Origin: Bacteroidota bacterium | GTDB taxonomy: Bacteria > Bacteroidota > Ignavibacteria > Ignavibacteriales > Ignavibacteriaceae | DNA: 64,000 nt | NCBI GenBank assembly: GCA_021824145.1 | Contig: JAKALM010000011.1 | Coordinates: forward strand, 53,259 to 117,258 | Reading direction: 5' to 3' | Shown here: piece after piece, positions 53,344-61,465 of the stretch | Position numbering within the stretch: the first letter of the stretch is position 1 | How the letters are laid out: every line of letters starts with the position of its first letter | The notes under the pieces: model-generated | What the model was told of the DNA's origin: nothing | The model's input: the letters and a program-made list of their open reading frames with translations, nothing else | The model's database searches: none | Translations under genes and position numbers: made by a program

Positions 53344-54255
53344 ATGGAAAAAACAAAGTGTGGTTATGTTGCCATATTAGGTAAGCCAAATGTTGGTAAG
53401 TCAACTTTAATGAACTCATTGCTTGGCCAAAAACTTTCGATTGTAACAAATAAGCCGCAGACAACACGGAAAAAAATCTTAGGTATATTGTCGGAAGATA
53501 ATTACCAGATAATTTTTTTAGATACTCCAGGAATTCTTGAGCCATCATATTTACTACAAAAAAAAATGATGGAGAATGTTGATGAATCTGTTCATGATGC
53601 AGACTTAATAATTTTGATGATTGATGTAGATGCAGATAAATTTGGCGATAGTACATTTAAAGATCAATTTGTTGCAAAACTTCTTTCTAAAAGTAAAAAA
53701 CCTAAAATATTATTGTTAAATAAAGTTGACCTATCTAACCAAGATCATATTAAAAATCTTTTATTAAAATTTGAAGAAAGTAAAAAATTTAAAAAGATAA
53801 TTCCGGTTTCTGCTTCATTAGGTTACAATATTAGCTCTGTATTAAATGAAATTATAGAATATTTGCCAGAACATCCGAAATATTATCCGGATGATATTGT
53901 AGCTGATGAGAATGAGAGATTTTTTGTAAGCGAAATTATAAGAGAAAAAATATTAGAACTATTTAAAGAAGAAATTCCTTATAGCTGTGAAGTTCTTATA
54001 GCTGATTTCAAAGAACGTAAAGAAGGCAAAGATTTTATTCAAGCAGAGATTGTTGTTGAAAAGGAAAGTCAAAAGGGAATTATAATTGGCAAGCAGGGAA
54101 CTGCAATAAAAAAACTTGGAGAATCAGCTCGCCAGGCTGTAGAAGATTTTCTTCAAAAAGAAGTTTATTTGGAACTGCGTGTAAAAGTTAGAAACAAATG
54201 GCGTTCGGATGAAAAAATGCTTAAATCATTTGGTTATACAAAAAGCAAAGAATAG
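53344..54255 (+). CDS. era: GTPase Era
   Basis: A 303-residue ribosome-assembly GTPase. G1 GKPNVGKST is at 13-21, the effector region PQTTRKKILG and G3 DTPGI follow, and G4 is NKVD. The C-terminal KH domain (GKQGTAIKKLGESARQAVED) binds 16S rRNA. It is full length. It stands at the head of a compact run of seven plus-strand genes reaching lnt. Confidence 0.97.
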   Translation: MEKTKCGYVAILGKPNVGKSTLMNSLLGQKLSIVTNKPQTTRKKILGILSEDNYQIIFLDTPGILEPSYLLQKKMMENVDESVHDADLIILMIDVDADKFGDSTFKDQFVAKLLSKSKKPKILLLNKVDLSNQDHIKNLLLKFEESKKFKKIIPVSASLGYNISSVLNEIIEYLPEHPKYYPDDIVADENERFFVSEIIREKILELFKEEIPYSCEVLIADFKERKEGKDFIQAEIVVEKESQKGIIIGKQGTAIKKLGESARQAVEDFLQKEVYLELRVKVRNKWRSDEKMLKSFGYTKSKE

Positions 54256-54275
54256 AAAAAGATTTTCGATTATTA

Positions 54276-55187
54276 ATGAAAAAAAATACTGCTGAAATTA
54301 TTCTGATATTAGTTACGCTAATATGGGGTGCTACTTTTGTAATCATTAAAGTTGCGTTGAATGATGTTTCACCAATGACTTTTGTTGCCACACGTTTTCT
54401 AATTGCTACTATAATTCTACTTCCATTTTATTTTAAAATTAAGAATAGATTTAATAAGACAATTACGCTTAGCGGAATATTATTGGGTACAATGTTTTTC
54501 CTTGGATTTGCTACTCAAACAATTGGGTTGAAGTTTACATCAGCTACAAAATCTGGATTTATTACCGGAACGTTTGTTCTTTTCACTCCAATTTTTCAAC
54601 TTTTATTTGAAAAGAAAAAACCTTCAAAGGGAAATTTGTTAGGAGTTGTTTTGGTTTTAGCCGGATTAATTTTTTTATCAAGCAAGGGTAATTCCATATT
54701 AGATATTTTTCACGAGATTGGAGCCGGATTTAATATCGGTGATTTCTTTACTCTTCTTTGTGCAATCTTTTTTGCGATGTATTTAGTATACCTGGACATA
54801 TTAACAAAAAAGTTCGAATTTTTTCCATTAGTAATTTTGCAAGTTGGTTCAACCGCTATTTTAGGAATAATATTTTCAATTGGACTTTCAATTTTCAACA
54901 TCGAACAGATGACAATTACTATCAGCAAAAATTTAATTTTTGCATTGCTTTATACTTCAATATTAGCAACCGTAGTTTCTACAACACTTCAAACTAAATT
55001 TCAGAAATACTTAACTCCAACCAAAGTTGGAATTATTCTTTCATTTGAACCGATATTTTCTGCAATTACAGCTTTTATAATTTTAAATGAAAGAATTTCT
55101 CGCTTTAGCTTTTTAGGCGGGTTGTTTATATTTACAGGGCTGTTGGTGGCTGAATTATTTGATAAATTTAGATTGAACAATGAATGA
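54276..55187 (+). CDS. EamA-family (DMT superfamily) transporter
   Basis: A 303-residue protein with ten hydrophobic segments arranged as two EamA repeats. VTLIWGATFVIIK opens the first and FDFFT-like FNIGDFFTLLCAIFFAMYLV the second, and the C-terminal EPIFSAITAFIILNERIS is typical of the family. These are drug/metabolite exporters, but the substrate cannot be told. It follows era by 20 bases and overlaps the acylphosphatase gene by 8. Confidence 0.9.
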   Translation: MKKNTAEIILILVTLIWGATFVIIKVALNDVSPMTFVATRFLIATIILLPFYFKIKNRFNKTITLSGILLGTMFFLGFATQTIGLKFTSATKSGFITGTFVLFTPIFQLLFEKKKPSKGNLLGVVLVLAGLIFLSSKGNSILDIFHEIGAGFNIGDFFTLLCAIFFAMYLVYLDILTKKFEFFPLVILQVGSTAILGIIFSIGLSIFNIEQMTITISKNLIFALLYTSILATVVSTTLQTKFQKYLTPTKVGIILSFEPIFSAITAFIILNERISRFSFLGGLFIFTGLLVAELFDKFRLNNE

Positions 55188-55464
55188 AAATCTTAAACGA
55201 GCTGAAATAATAGTTGATGGTGTTGTACAGGGGGTTGGCTTCAGATATTTTGTTATTCGAAAAGCTCAAAAGCTTAAGTTAAAAGGATTCGTGCAAAATT
55301 TATTTTCTGGAGAAGTTTTAACTGTTGTAGAAGGAGAAAAATTTTTAATTGAAGAATTATTTAATGAAATAAAAATTGGTCCATCGAATGCTTCTGTCAC
55401 AAAATTTGATATTCAATGGTCTGAATATAAAAATGAATTTAAAAATTTTGAGGTAAGATATTGA
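55180..55464 (+). CDS. Acylphosphatase
   Basis: A 94-residue alpha/beta sandwich enzyme hydrolysing carboxyl-phosphate bonds. The catalytic Arg lies in VVQGVGFRYFV and the catalytic Asn in LKGFVQNLFSGEV. The length is standard. It overlaps EamA upstream by 8 bases and ispF downstream by 4 (TTGA), so translation is probably coupled through all three. Confidence 0.95.
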   Translation: MNENLKRAEIIVDGVVQGVGFRYFVIRKAQKLKLKGFVQNLFSGEVLTVVEGEKFLIEELFNEIKIGPSNASVTKFDIQWSEYKNEFKNFEVRY

Positions 55465-55949
55465 TTTCCAATATTAGAACGGGAATTGGATTTGATGTAC
55501 ATGCATTTGCTGAAAATCGAAAATTATTTCTAGGGGGAATTGAAATCCCATTTGAAAAAGGTTTGCTCGGACATTCCGATGCTGATGTTCTGCTGCATGC
55601 AGTTTGCGATGCATTTCTTGGCGCACTTTCACTTGGTGATATTGGCCAGCACTTTCCTGATAACGATGATAAGTATAAAAATATTGATAGTAAAATTCTT
55701 CTAGAGAAAGTTTATAAACTTGTCCTGCAGAAAGATTATGAACTTGGAAACCTTGATGTTGTTTTAACTTTGCAAAGGCCCAAAATCTCACCTTATATTT
55801 TAACTATGAAAGAAAAAATTGCAGAAATTTTAAAATCTAATGTTGATCAAATTTCTATTAAAGCTACAACAACTGAAAAACTTGGTTTTGTTGGAAGAGA
55901 AGAAGGAATTTCAGCTTTTGCCTCCGTTCTAATTTTTAAAAAAAATTAA
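55461..55949 (+). CDS. ispF: 2-C-methyl-D-erythritol 2,4-cyclodiphosphate synthase
   Basis: MEP pathway enzyme of 162 residues. Metal-binding Asp and His are in GFDVHAF, HSDADVLLHAVCDAFLGA carries the second His, and KATTTEKLGFVGREEGI is the C-terminal signature. The start must be TTG 55461: a stop lies four codons upstream in frame, no ATG is available, and GAGG stands seven bases before the TTG. The TTG overlaps the acylphosphatase TGA. Confidence 0.96.
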   Translation: MISNIRTGIGFDVHAFAENRKLFLGGIEIPFEKGLLGHSDADVLLHAVCDAFLGALSLGDIGQHFPDNDDKYKNIDSKILLEKVYKLVLQKDYELGNLDVVLTLQRPKISPYILTMKEKIAEILKSNVDQISIKATTTEKLGFVGREEGISAFASVLIFKKN

Positions 55950-55950
55950 T

Positions 55951-56565
55951 ATGATTGAAAATATTCTTGAATTTATTTCTTCTCTAAGTCCTTTCTGGAT
56001 TTACGTTGCATTATTTAGTTTTTCTTTTGTTGAAAATATTTTTCCTCCAACACCAAGCGATTTAGTAATAGTTATTGGCGGTTCATTAATCGTAACACAC
56101 TCAATTCACTTTATCCCAACTTTATTGTTAACCACAGCTGGAAGTGTAATTGGATTTATGGGATTATTTTTCTTTGGCTCTCAGTTAGATAAAAAAGTAG
56201 TCCGAGCTGGCAAAGTAAAATTCATTTCTGTGGAAGCTCTTGATAAATTAGAACATTGGTTTTTGAAATATGGATACTTTATAATCTTAGGAAATAGATT
56301 CCTGCCTGGCATTAGATCCTTAATTTCCTTTTTTGCCGGATTAAGTGAACTGAATATTAAGCGTACTACAATCCTTGCGCTAATAAGTGCATTTACATGG
56401 AACGCTGCAATTATTTATGTTGGAATTGTATTTGGAAAAAATGTTCATCAGGTTGATAAATTTCTATCAACATACAGCAACATCGTAATTGCTATTATTT
56501 GTTTTGCACTGTTAGTATATATTTTGAAATATATTTTCCAAATAAAGAAAAAAACAAAAAGTTAA
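55951..56565 (+). CDS. DedA/VTT-domain membrane protein
   Basis: A 204-residue protein with about five hydrophobic stretches. The DedA features are FSFVENIFPPTPSDLVIVIGG near the N-terminus (reported here in part as ENIFPPTPSDLV), a F-x-G-x-R block GNRFLPGIRSLISFFAGLS, and the C-terminal membrane hairpin. DedA proteins help move lipid carriers such as undecaprenyl phosphate across the membrane and support envelope homeostasis. It starts one base after ispF ends; lnt begins one base after it. Confidence 0.9.
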   Translation: MIENILEFISSLSPFWIYVALFSFSFVENIFPPTPSDLVIVIGGSLIVTHSIHFIPTLLLTTAGSVIGFMGLFFFGSQLDKKVVRAGKVKFISVEALDKLEHWFLKYGYFIILGNRFLPGIRSLISFFAGLSELNIKRTTILALISAFTWNAAIIYVGIVFGKNVHQVDKFLSTYSNIVIAIICFALLVYILKYIFQIKKKTKS

Positions 56566-56566
56566 A

Positions 56567-58240
56567 TTGAAGTTATTCAAAAATAAACTTGCTCGTTCAG
56601 CCGAAGAAAAATCGAGATTAAGAAAAGAATGGTTTTTATTATTCTTAAGCGGAGTTCTTTTAGGAATTAGCTTCCCGCCATTTCCTTTTCCATTTACTAT
56701 TTTAATTTTCTTTGCCTTGGTACCTTATTTATATGTTGTTGAAAAGAGGCAAACTCTTGGTGAAAAAAACCGTGCTACTTATTTAACATTTTTTGTTTTT
56801 AGTGTTATTACTCTTTATTGGGTTGGCAGTTGGCAGAAACAAGCTGATCCATTTCTAATGATTGCTGGCGGTACATTGCTTTTTGTAAATCCATTGTTTT
56901 TTCTTATACCATCAACACTTCAGTATTTTGTCAAAAAAATATTTCCCAAAAGAGAAGTTATCTTTTTCTTTCCGCTATTTTGGGTTACTTATGAATATTT
57001 GTACATGCTTACTGATTTAAGTTTTCCGTGGCTTACACTTGGAAATGGTTTGGCAAAGTTTTCAGCTTTTATTCAAATTGCAGATATTATTGGTGCCGTT
57101 GGTTTATCGATGGTAATAATTTATATAAATATTTTTCTTTATAAAACTATTATCAATTTTAAAAATAATCGAGTTAAGTTTTGGATAAATATTTCCGCAG
57201 CAGCTTTAATATTTCTATTAGTTATTTCTTATGGATTTTATAAGCTGTCTACCTTTCAATCTTCAAATGAAAAAATTAGAGTTGGATTAATTCAACCAAA
57301 CCTTGATCCATGGGATAAATGGTCAGGTGGAAATTTAGATAGAATTACTAACCTTTATTTAGGTTTATCCCAACAGGCAGTAAATAATGGTGCTAAAATT
57401 ATTTTCTGGCCAGAAACTGCCTTGCCTGTTTTTTTACTTGATGGTTCGAATAGTAGGACTTTAGATTCAATCTATACTTTTTTAAGAAAAAATAATGTTT
57501 ATCTTCTTACAGGAATGCCTGATGTTAAATATTATTTTAAAGGAGATAAAATTCCGAGCGATGCAATTAAAAGCAAGCAGGGAAATTTTTACTATACAAT
57601 GTACAACGGAATTATTCTCTTGTCTCCAGATTCGTGGAAAATTCAGCATTATGGTAAGATGAAATTAGTTCCATTCGGAGAGAGAGTTCCTTTTGTAAGT
57701 ACATTTCCATTTCTTGGCGATTTAATAAAATGGGGAGTTGGTATTTCCGGATGGAATGTAGGCAAGGATACAACTAATTTTTCACTGCCATACAAAATCG
57801 AAGAAAATTTTTTGTCGAAAGATTCTATACAGATTAATGGACTCGTTTGTTATGAATCAATTTTTCCATACTTTGTTGATAACTTTGTGCATCGCGGCGC
57901 CGAAATAATTGCAGTGGTTACCAATGATAGTTGGTACGGAAAATCAAGTGGTCCTTACCAGCATGAAGATATTGCTGTGCTTAGAGCTGTTGAAAATAGA
58001 AGATCAGTAATTCGTGCGGCAAATGGCGGCATTAGTTGCATCATAGATCCTTTGGGAAGAATAAAGCAGCAAACTGAACTTTTCACAAAGTCTTTTTTAG
58101 TTGGTGATGTTCCATTGGAATTTTCAGATTCTTTTTTTACAAATCATTCATTGATAATTCCAACCATTTCGTCTGTGGTTTCTCTTTGGGTCTTGGGGTT
58201 TTTTATCTTGAAAAAATTAAAAATTAAATTGAAGTTATAA
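56567..58240 (+). CDS. lnt: Apolipoprotein N-acyltransferase
   Basis: Adds the third acyl chain to lipoproteins. A 557-residue protein with an N-terminal set of membrane helices and a nitrilase-fold domain. The triad is visible: Glu283 (FWPETALPV), Lys364 or Lys366 (YGKMKLVPFGERVPF) and Cys428 (GLVCYESIFP). TTG 56567 is the likely start, as no ATG occurs before the first membrane helix, and it sits one base after dedA. The two lipoproteins in this window would be among its substrates. Confidence 0.95.
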   Translation: MKLFKNKLARSAEEKSRLRKEWFLLFLSGVLLGISFPPFPFPFTILIFFALVPYLYVVEKRQTLGEKNRATYLTFFVFSVITLYWVGSWQKQADPFLMIAGGTLLFVNPLFFLIPSTLQYFVKKIFPKREVIFFFPLFWVTYEYLYMLTDLSFPWLTLGNGLAKFSAFIQIADIIGAVGLSMVIIYINIFLYKTIINFKNNRVKFWINISAAALIFLLVISYGFYKLSTFQSSNEKIRVGLIQPNLDPWDKWSGGNLDRITNLYLGLSQQAVNNGAKIIFWPETALPVFLLDGSNSRTLDSIYTFLRKNNVYLLTGMPDVKYYFKGDKIPSDAIKSKQGNFYYTMYNGIILLSPDSWKIQHYGKMKLVPFGERVPFVSTFPFLGDLIKWGVGISGWNVGKDTTNFSLPYKIEENFLSKDSIQINGLVCYESIFPYFVDNFVHRGAEIIAVVTNDSWYGKSSGPYQHEDIAVLRAVENRRSVIRAANGGISCIIDPLGRIKQQTELFTKSFLVGDVPLEFSDSFFTNHSLIIPTISSVVSLWVLGFFILKKLKIKLKL

Positions 58241-58303
58241 ACCATTAAAAATTTTTTATATCTTTAAACAAAAAATTAAATCATTAGTTTATAAAATATT
58301 AAT

Positions 58304-59344
58304 ATGAACAAAATAATTGATCTTAGAAGCGATACGGTTACTAGACCTTCACAAGAAATGCGCAAAGCAATGTACGAAGCTGAAGTTGGTGATGATGTAT
58401 TTCAAGAAGATCCTACCGTTAATAAATTACAAGAATATGCTGCTGAACTTTTAGGAAAAGAAGACGCTCTTTTTGTCTCTAGCGGAGTTATGGGTAATCA
58501 AGTTTGCCTTCGAGTACTTACAACACCTGGCGATGAAGTTATTTGCGAAAAAGATGCTCATATTTTTCAGTATGAATCTGGTTCGCCAGCTGTTTTAAGC
58601 GGTATACAGCTTATGCCTATTGAAGGTAAAGCAGGTGTAATTACTCCCGAACAAATTGAACCGTGTATTCGACCGAAAGAAGCTTACTACATGCCTAGAA
58701 CAAAGGTAATTGCTATCGAAAATACTCATAACCGCGCAGGCGGCACTATACAACCGATTGATAATATTATACGCATAAAAGATTTGGTGAAGAAAAATAA
58801 TTTGAAATATCATCTTGATGGTGCAAGAATTTGGAACGCTTCAATAGCTGCAAAAATTTCTGTTAAAGAATATGCTTCGCATTTTGATTCCATTTCATGT
58901 TGCTTATCAAAAGGGCTTGGCGCACCGGTTGGTTCAATTATTGGCGGATCGAAAGAGTTTATAAAAGAAGCTTTTAGAGTACGCAAATCTTGGGGCGGCG
59001 GAATGCGGCAGATTGGAATTATTGCCGCTGCTGGTTTGTACGCATTAAAAAATAATATTAATCGTCTCGAAGAAGATCATCAAAAAGCACAATTGTTTGC
59101 CGAAGCAATTGCAGAAATTCCAACCTGTGAAATTGACTTGAGTTCTGTCCAAACGAATATTGTAATTTTCAAATCGAAAACCTTTTCGGTAAATGAAGCG
59201 ATTGAAAAATGTAAAGAAGAAGGTCTTTTAATTTCTGAAGGAAAACCTGGCTATTTAAGAGCAATTATGCATTTAGATGTAAGCTTTGATGAAATTGATA
59301 AAGCAAGAAAAATATTAAATGAAGTATTTAAAAAATTATCTTAA
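58304..59344 (+). CDS. Low-specificity L-threonine aldolase-type PLP enzyme
   Basis: A 346-residue fold-type I PLP enzyme that splits threonine/allo-threonine into glycine and acetaldehyde. The N-terminal DLRSDTVTRPSQEMRKAM is the family signature, HLDGARIWNA contains the PLP-contacting Asp, and CLSKGLGAPVGS has the Schiff-base Lys. HIFQYESGSPA and MRQIGIIAAAGLYAL also fit. ATG 58304. The thioesterase gene starts 3 bases after its stop. Confidence 0.94.
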   Translation: MNKIIDLRSDTVTRPSQEMRKAMYEAEVGDDVFQEDPTVNKLQEYAAELLGKEDALFVSSGVMGNQVCLRVLTTPGDEVICEKDAHIFQYESGSPAVLSGIQLMPIEGKAGVITPEQIEPCIRPKEAYYMPRTKVIAIENTHNRAGGTIQPIDNIIRIKDLVKKNNLKYHLDGARIWNASIAAKISVKEYASHFDSISCCLSKGLGAPVGSIIGGSKEFIKEAFRVRKSWGGGMRQIGIIAAAGLYALKNNINRLEEDHQKAQLFAEAIAEIPTCEIDLSSVQTNIVIFKSKTFSVNEAIEKCKEEGLLISEGKPGYLRAIMHLDVSFDEIDKARKILNEVFKKLS

Positions 59345-59347
59345 AAA

Positions 59348-59776
59348 ATGAAACACGACAAAAGCAGATTCAAACATAAAACTAAAATAGATGTAAGATT
59401 TTCAGACCTCGATGCAATGCGCCATGTAAACAATGCAACATATTTAACCTTCATTGAAGAGGCTAGGATTGCTTATTTTAATGAAGTGCTTGGTAGAGAT
59501 AAAAGCAGTTTGAACTATAATGCAATTGTAGCAAGAATCGAAATCGATTATTTGCAGCCAATAAACCTCGGAGATAAACTCGAAGTGTTAACTAGAGTTT
59601 TGAAGATGGGCAATAAAAGTACTGATGTAGAAAATTTAATTATAATCGATCGTAATGGTGAGCAAATAGCAGCAGCATCAGCTTTGACTAAATTAGTTGC
59701 ATATGATTATAAAAAATTAGAGTCAATTCAAATACCTGGAATTATTAGGGACAAGATAGAAGCTTATGAAAAATAA
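59348..59776 (+). CDS. Hotdog-fold acyl-CoA thioesterase (YbgC/4HBT type)
   Basis: A 142-residue protein. VRFSDLDAMRHVNNATYLT carries the catalytic Asp and the His-Val-Asn of the 4HBT family, and YLQPINLGDKLEVLTRV is the second conserved strand. The substrate may be acyl-CoA of short or aromatic type. It is next to the fatty-acid genes but convergent with the ScfR-like regulator. Confidence 0.92.
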   Translation: MKHDKSRFKHKTKIDVRFSDLDAMRHVNNATYLTFIEEARIAYFNEVLGRDKSSLNYNAIVARIEIDYLQPINLGDKLEVLTRVLKMGNKSTDVENLIIIDRNGEQIAAASALTKLVAYDYKKLESIQIPGIIRDKIEAYEK

Positions 59777-59788
59777 GCTGAAGGATTA

Positions 59789-61291
59789 TTAGTCAGTGAA
59801 TTTTTCTTTTAGTTTAAATAGTGCTTCTTCAAGTTTTTTTTCTCTCTCTATCCTCAATGCGTAAGTGGGTGAAGAAACTCTTTCTTTGCAATCTAGAATT
59901 TTGCATCTCTCGCAAGTGTCATTAACTATTTTTATCGGAACTTTCGGATCATTTAAAAAATTAATTTTCCCTTTTAGCGAATCATCAATCTGGAAGCCGA
60001 TTGTCAAACTTGAAATATATTTATTTTCCAGTGTACTTCTTTGTGCAACTGAAATTGAAAGATATTCATCGCCTGATTCGAAGAATTTAGAATGAAGCAC
60101 TCCCGCAATTCTTTCGCTGTGGTTTTTATTTTTTTTAATTGCCGCTTTCATTCTGGAAATCGTTTCGAACGAAATCCACCTTCTGCAGTAATGTTCACTT
60201 GGTTGAAGGTCATTAAAATTTCTTTGCGTGTTCAATCTTAATTCGTTAGATAATCTAAATGTTTCAGTATCCATTTCATGGTCAAGGCGGAAAAAGAAAA
60301 ATTTATTAAGGCCAAAATATTTAGGTGCGATGTTACAAGTCCTCTGAAAAAACATTTCGGTTGTTGAGTTGTATGAATCGATGATATCTAAAAGTGCGTT
60401 TTCGTTCCATTTGGATAAACTGAAGAACTTTTCTAAATCTTTTATAAGTAATTCTGAATTAATAAACAATGCTGTTGAAAAATATGATGCTTTGAAATAA
60501 TTAAGAAGATGATCAAAAGTAGTAAGTCTAATTCCGGGATAAATAAAACTTCTATCTTTAATGTTTAAAAAATTATATGCAACCTCCTTACCAATTATAA
60601 AATTTTTTTGTATATCCGAAAGACTATTATTAATTAGTAGTTTATTTTTCTTGCCTTTTAGAACGAAGGCTCGCAGTTCCTTTAACTCTGTATATTCGTT
60701 TAAGGAAGATTCATCAATATTATAATTGTACTTTAGTTCGAGAATCGCTTTGATGTTCTGAGGATTCAATTTACGAATTGCTTTTAAATTATTTTCTCTA
60801 CAGAAAACTCTAACTGAACTTTCCAACTCATCAAAATAATTTTCATTAAATTCTTTAAAATTTCGCAGCGCATTACGACTGAAATTATTCTGACTTAATT
60901 CCGATGAATGAGCTGTTTCTATAAAAGTTGCTATCAAAGCACTTAACTGCATAGATGAATTTGACATCAAAAAAATTAATTTATTGATATCAATTCCATA
61001 ATGGTCAAGTGGAAGTTGTTCAAGTATGTTCGATTCTAAAAGTTCTTCAATTGGTGCAAGATTTCTTACTAATTTTAATGATACTAATTTATCGAATGAA
61101 ATCCCAAGCACTTCAGCAAGTGAAGCAATTTTATCTGCTTTTGGATATTTTTTCCCAGATTCAATCTCATTTAAATATGAGATAGATAAACCGCTTTTTG
61201 CTGATAAATCTGTTAGTGATAAATTTCTTTCCTGTCTCAATTGTTTTAGCTTTAATCCGAAAATGAGTCTTATGTATTTCTTTTTTGTCAT
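59789..61291 (-). CDS. XRE-family regulator of ScfR/RamB type
   Basis: A 500-residue regulator. The N-terminal helix-turn-helix LRQERNLSLTDLSAKSGLSISY with YLNEIESGKKYP is at about residues 13-50. A long middle region has an IrrE/M78-like helix where the metal-binding HExxH is replaced by KEVAYN. The C-terminal part resembles the short-chain fatty acyl regulator domain (DUF2083), including CRRWISFETISRM and a closing CERCKILDCKERVSSP with four cysteines. RamB and PrpR-type relatives sense acyl-CoA and control acetate, propionate or fatty-acid genes. It is divergent from an acyl-CoA ligase. Confidence 0.8.
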   Translation of the reverse strand: MTKKKYIRLIFGLKLKQLRQERNLSLTDLSAKSGLSISYLNEIESGKKYPKADKIASLAEVLGISFDKLVSLKLVRNLAPIEELLESNILEQLPLDHYGIDINKLIFLMSNSSMQLSALIATFIETAHSSELSQNNFSRNALRNFKEFNENYFDELESSVRVFCRENNLKAIRKLNPQNIKAILELKYNYNIDESSLNEYTELKELRAFVLKGKKNKLLINNSLSDIQKNFIIGKEVAYNFLNIKDRSFIYPGIRLTTFDHLLNYFKASYFSTALFINSELLIKDLEKFFSLSKWNENALLDIIDSYNSTTEMFFQRTCNIAPKYFGLNKFFFFRLDHEMDTETFRLSNELRLNTQRNFNDLQPSEHYCRRWISFETISRMKAAIKKNKNHSERIAGVLHSKFFESGDEYLSISVAQRSTLENKYISSLTIGFQIDDSLKGKINFLNDPKVPIKIVNDTCERCKILDCKERVSSPTYALRIEREKKLEEALFKLKEKFTD

Positions 61292-61345
61292 GTTTTGATA
61301 GGTTATTAAAAATCTTGTACAAAATATATCAAATAATAATTAAAA

Positions 61346-61377
61346 ATAGCAAAATTTCTTTATTAGCGAAAATTCGC
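61346..61377. promoter_or_regulatory. Candidate operator in the regulator/acyl-CoA ligase gap
   Basis: TAGCAAAATTTC (61346-61357) and TAGCGAAAATTCGC (61363-61376) are similar boxes 17 bases apart. The second contains the inverted repeat AGCGAA-AA-TTCGCT (61364-61377). A separate palindrome TTGTACAA is at 61315-61322. The position between the divergent genes suggests a binding site for the regulator, but nothing proves it. Confidence 0.4.
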
Positions 61378-61465
61378 TTGTTTTTTTTTGTGCTCCTTAA
61401 TATATTGATGTTAGAATAAAAAAATAAATTATTCACTTTTATAAAATTAAAGCAACGGTAAATAT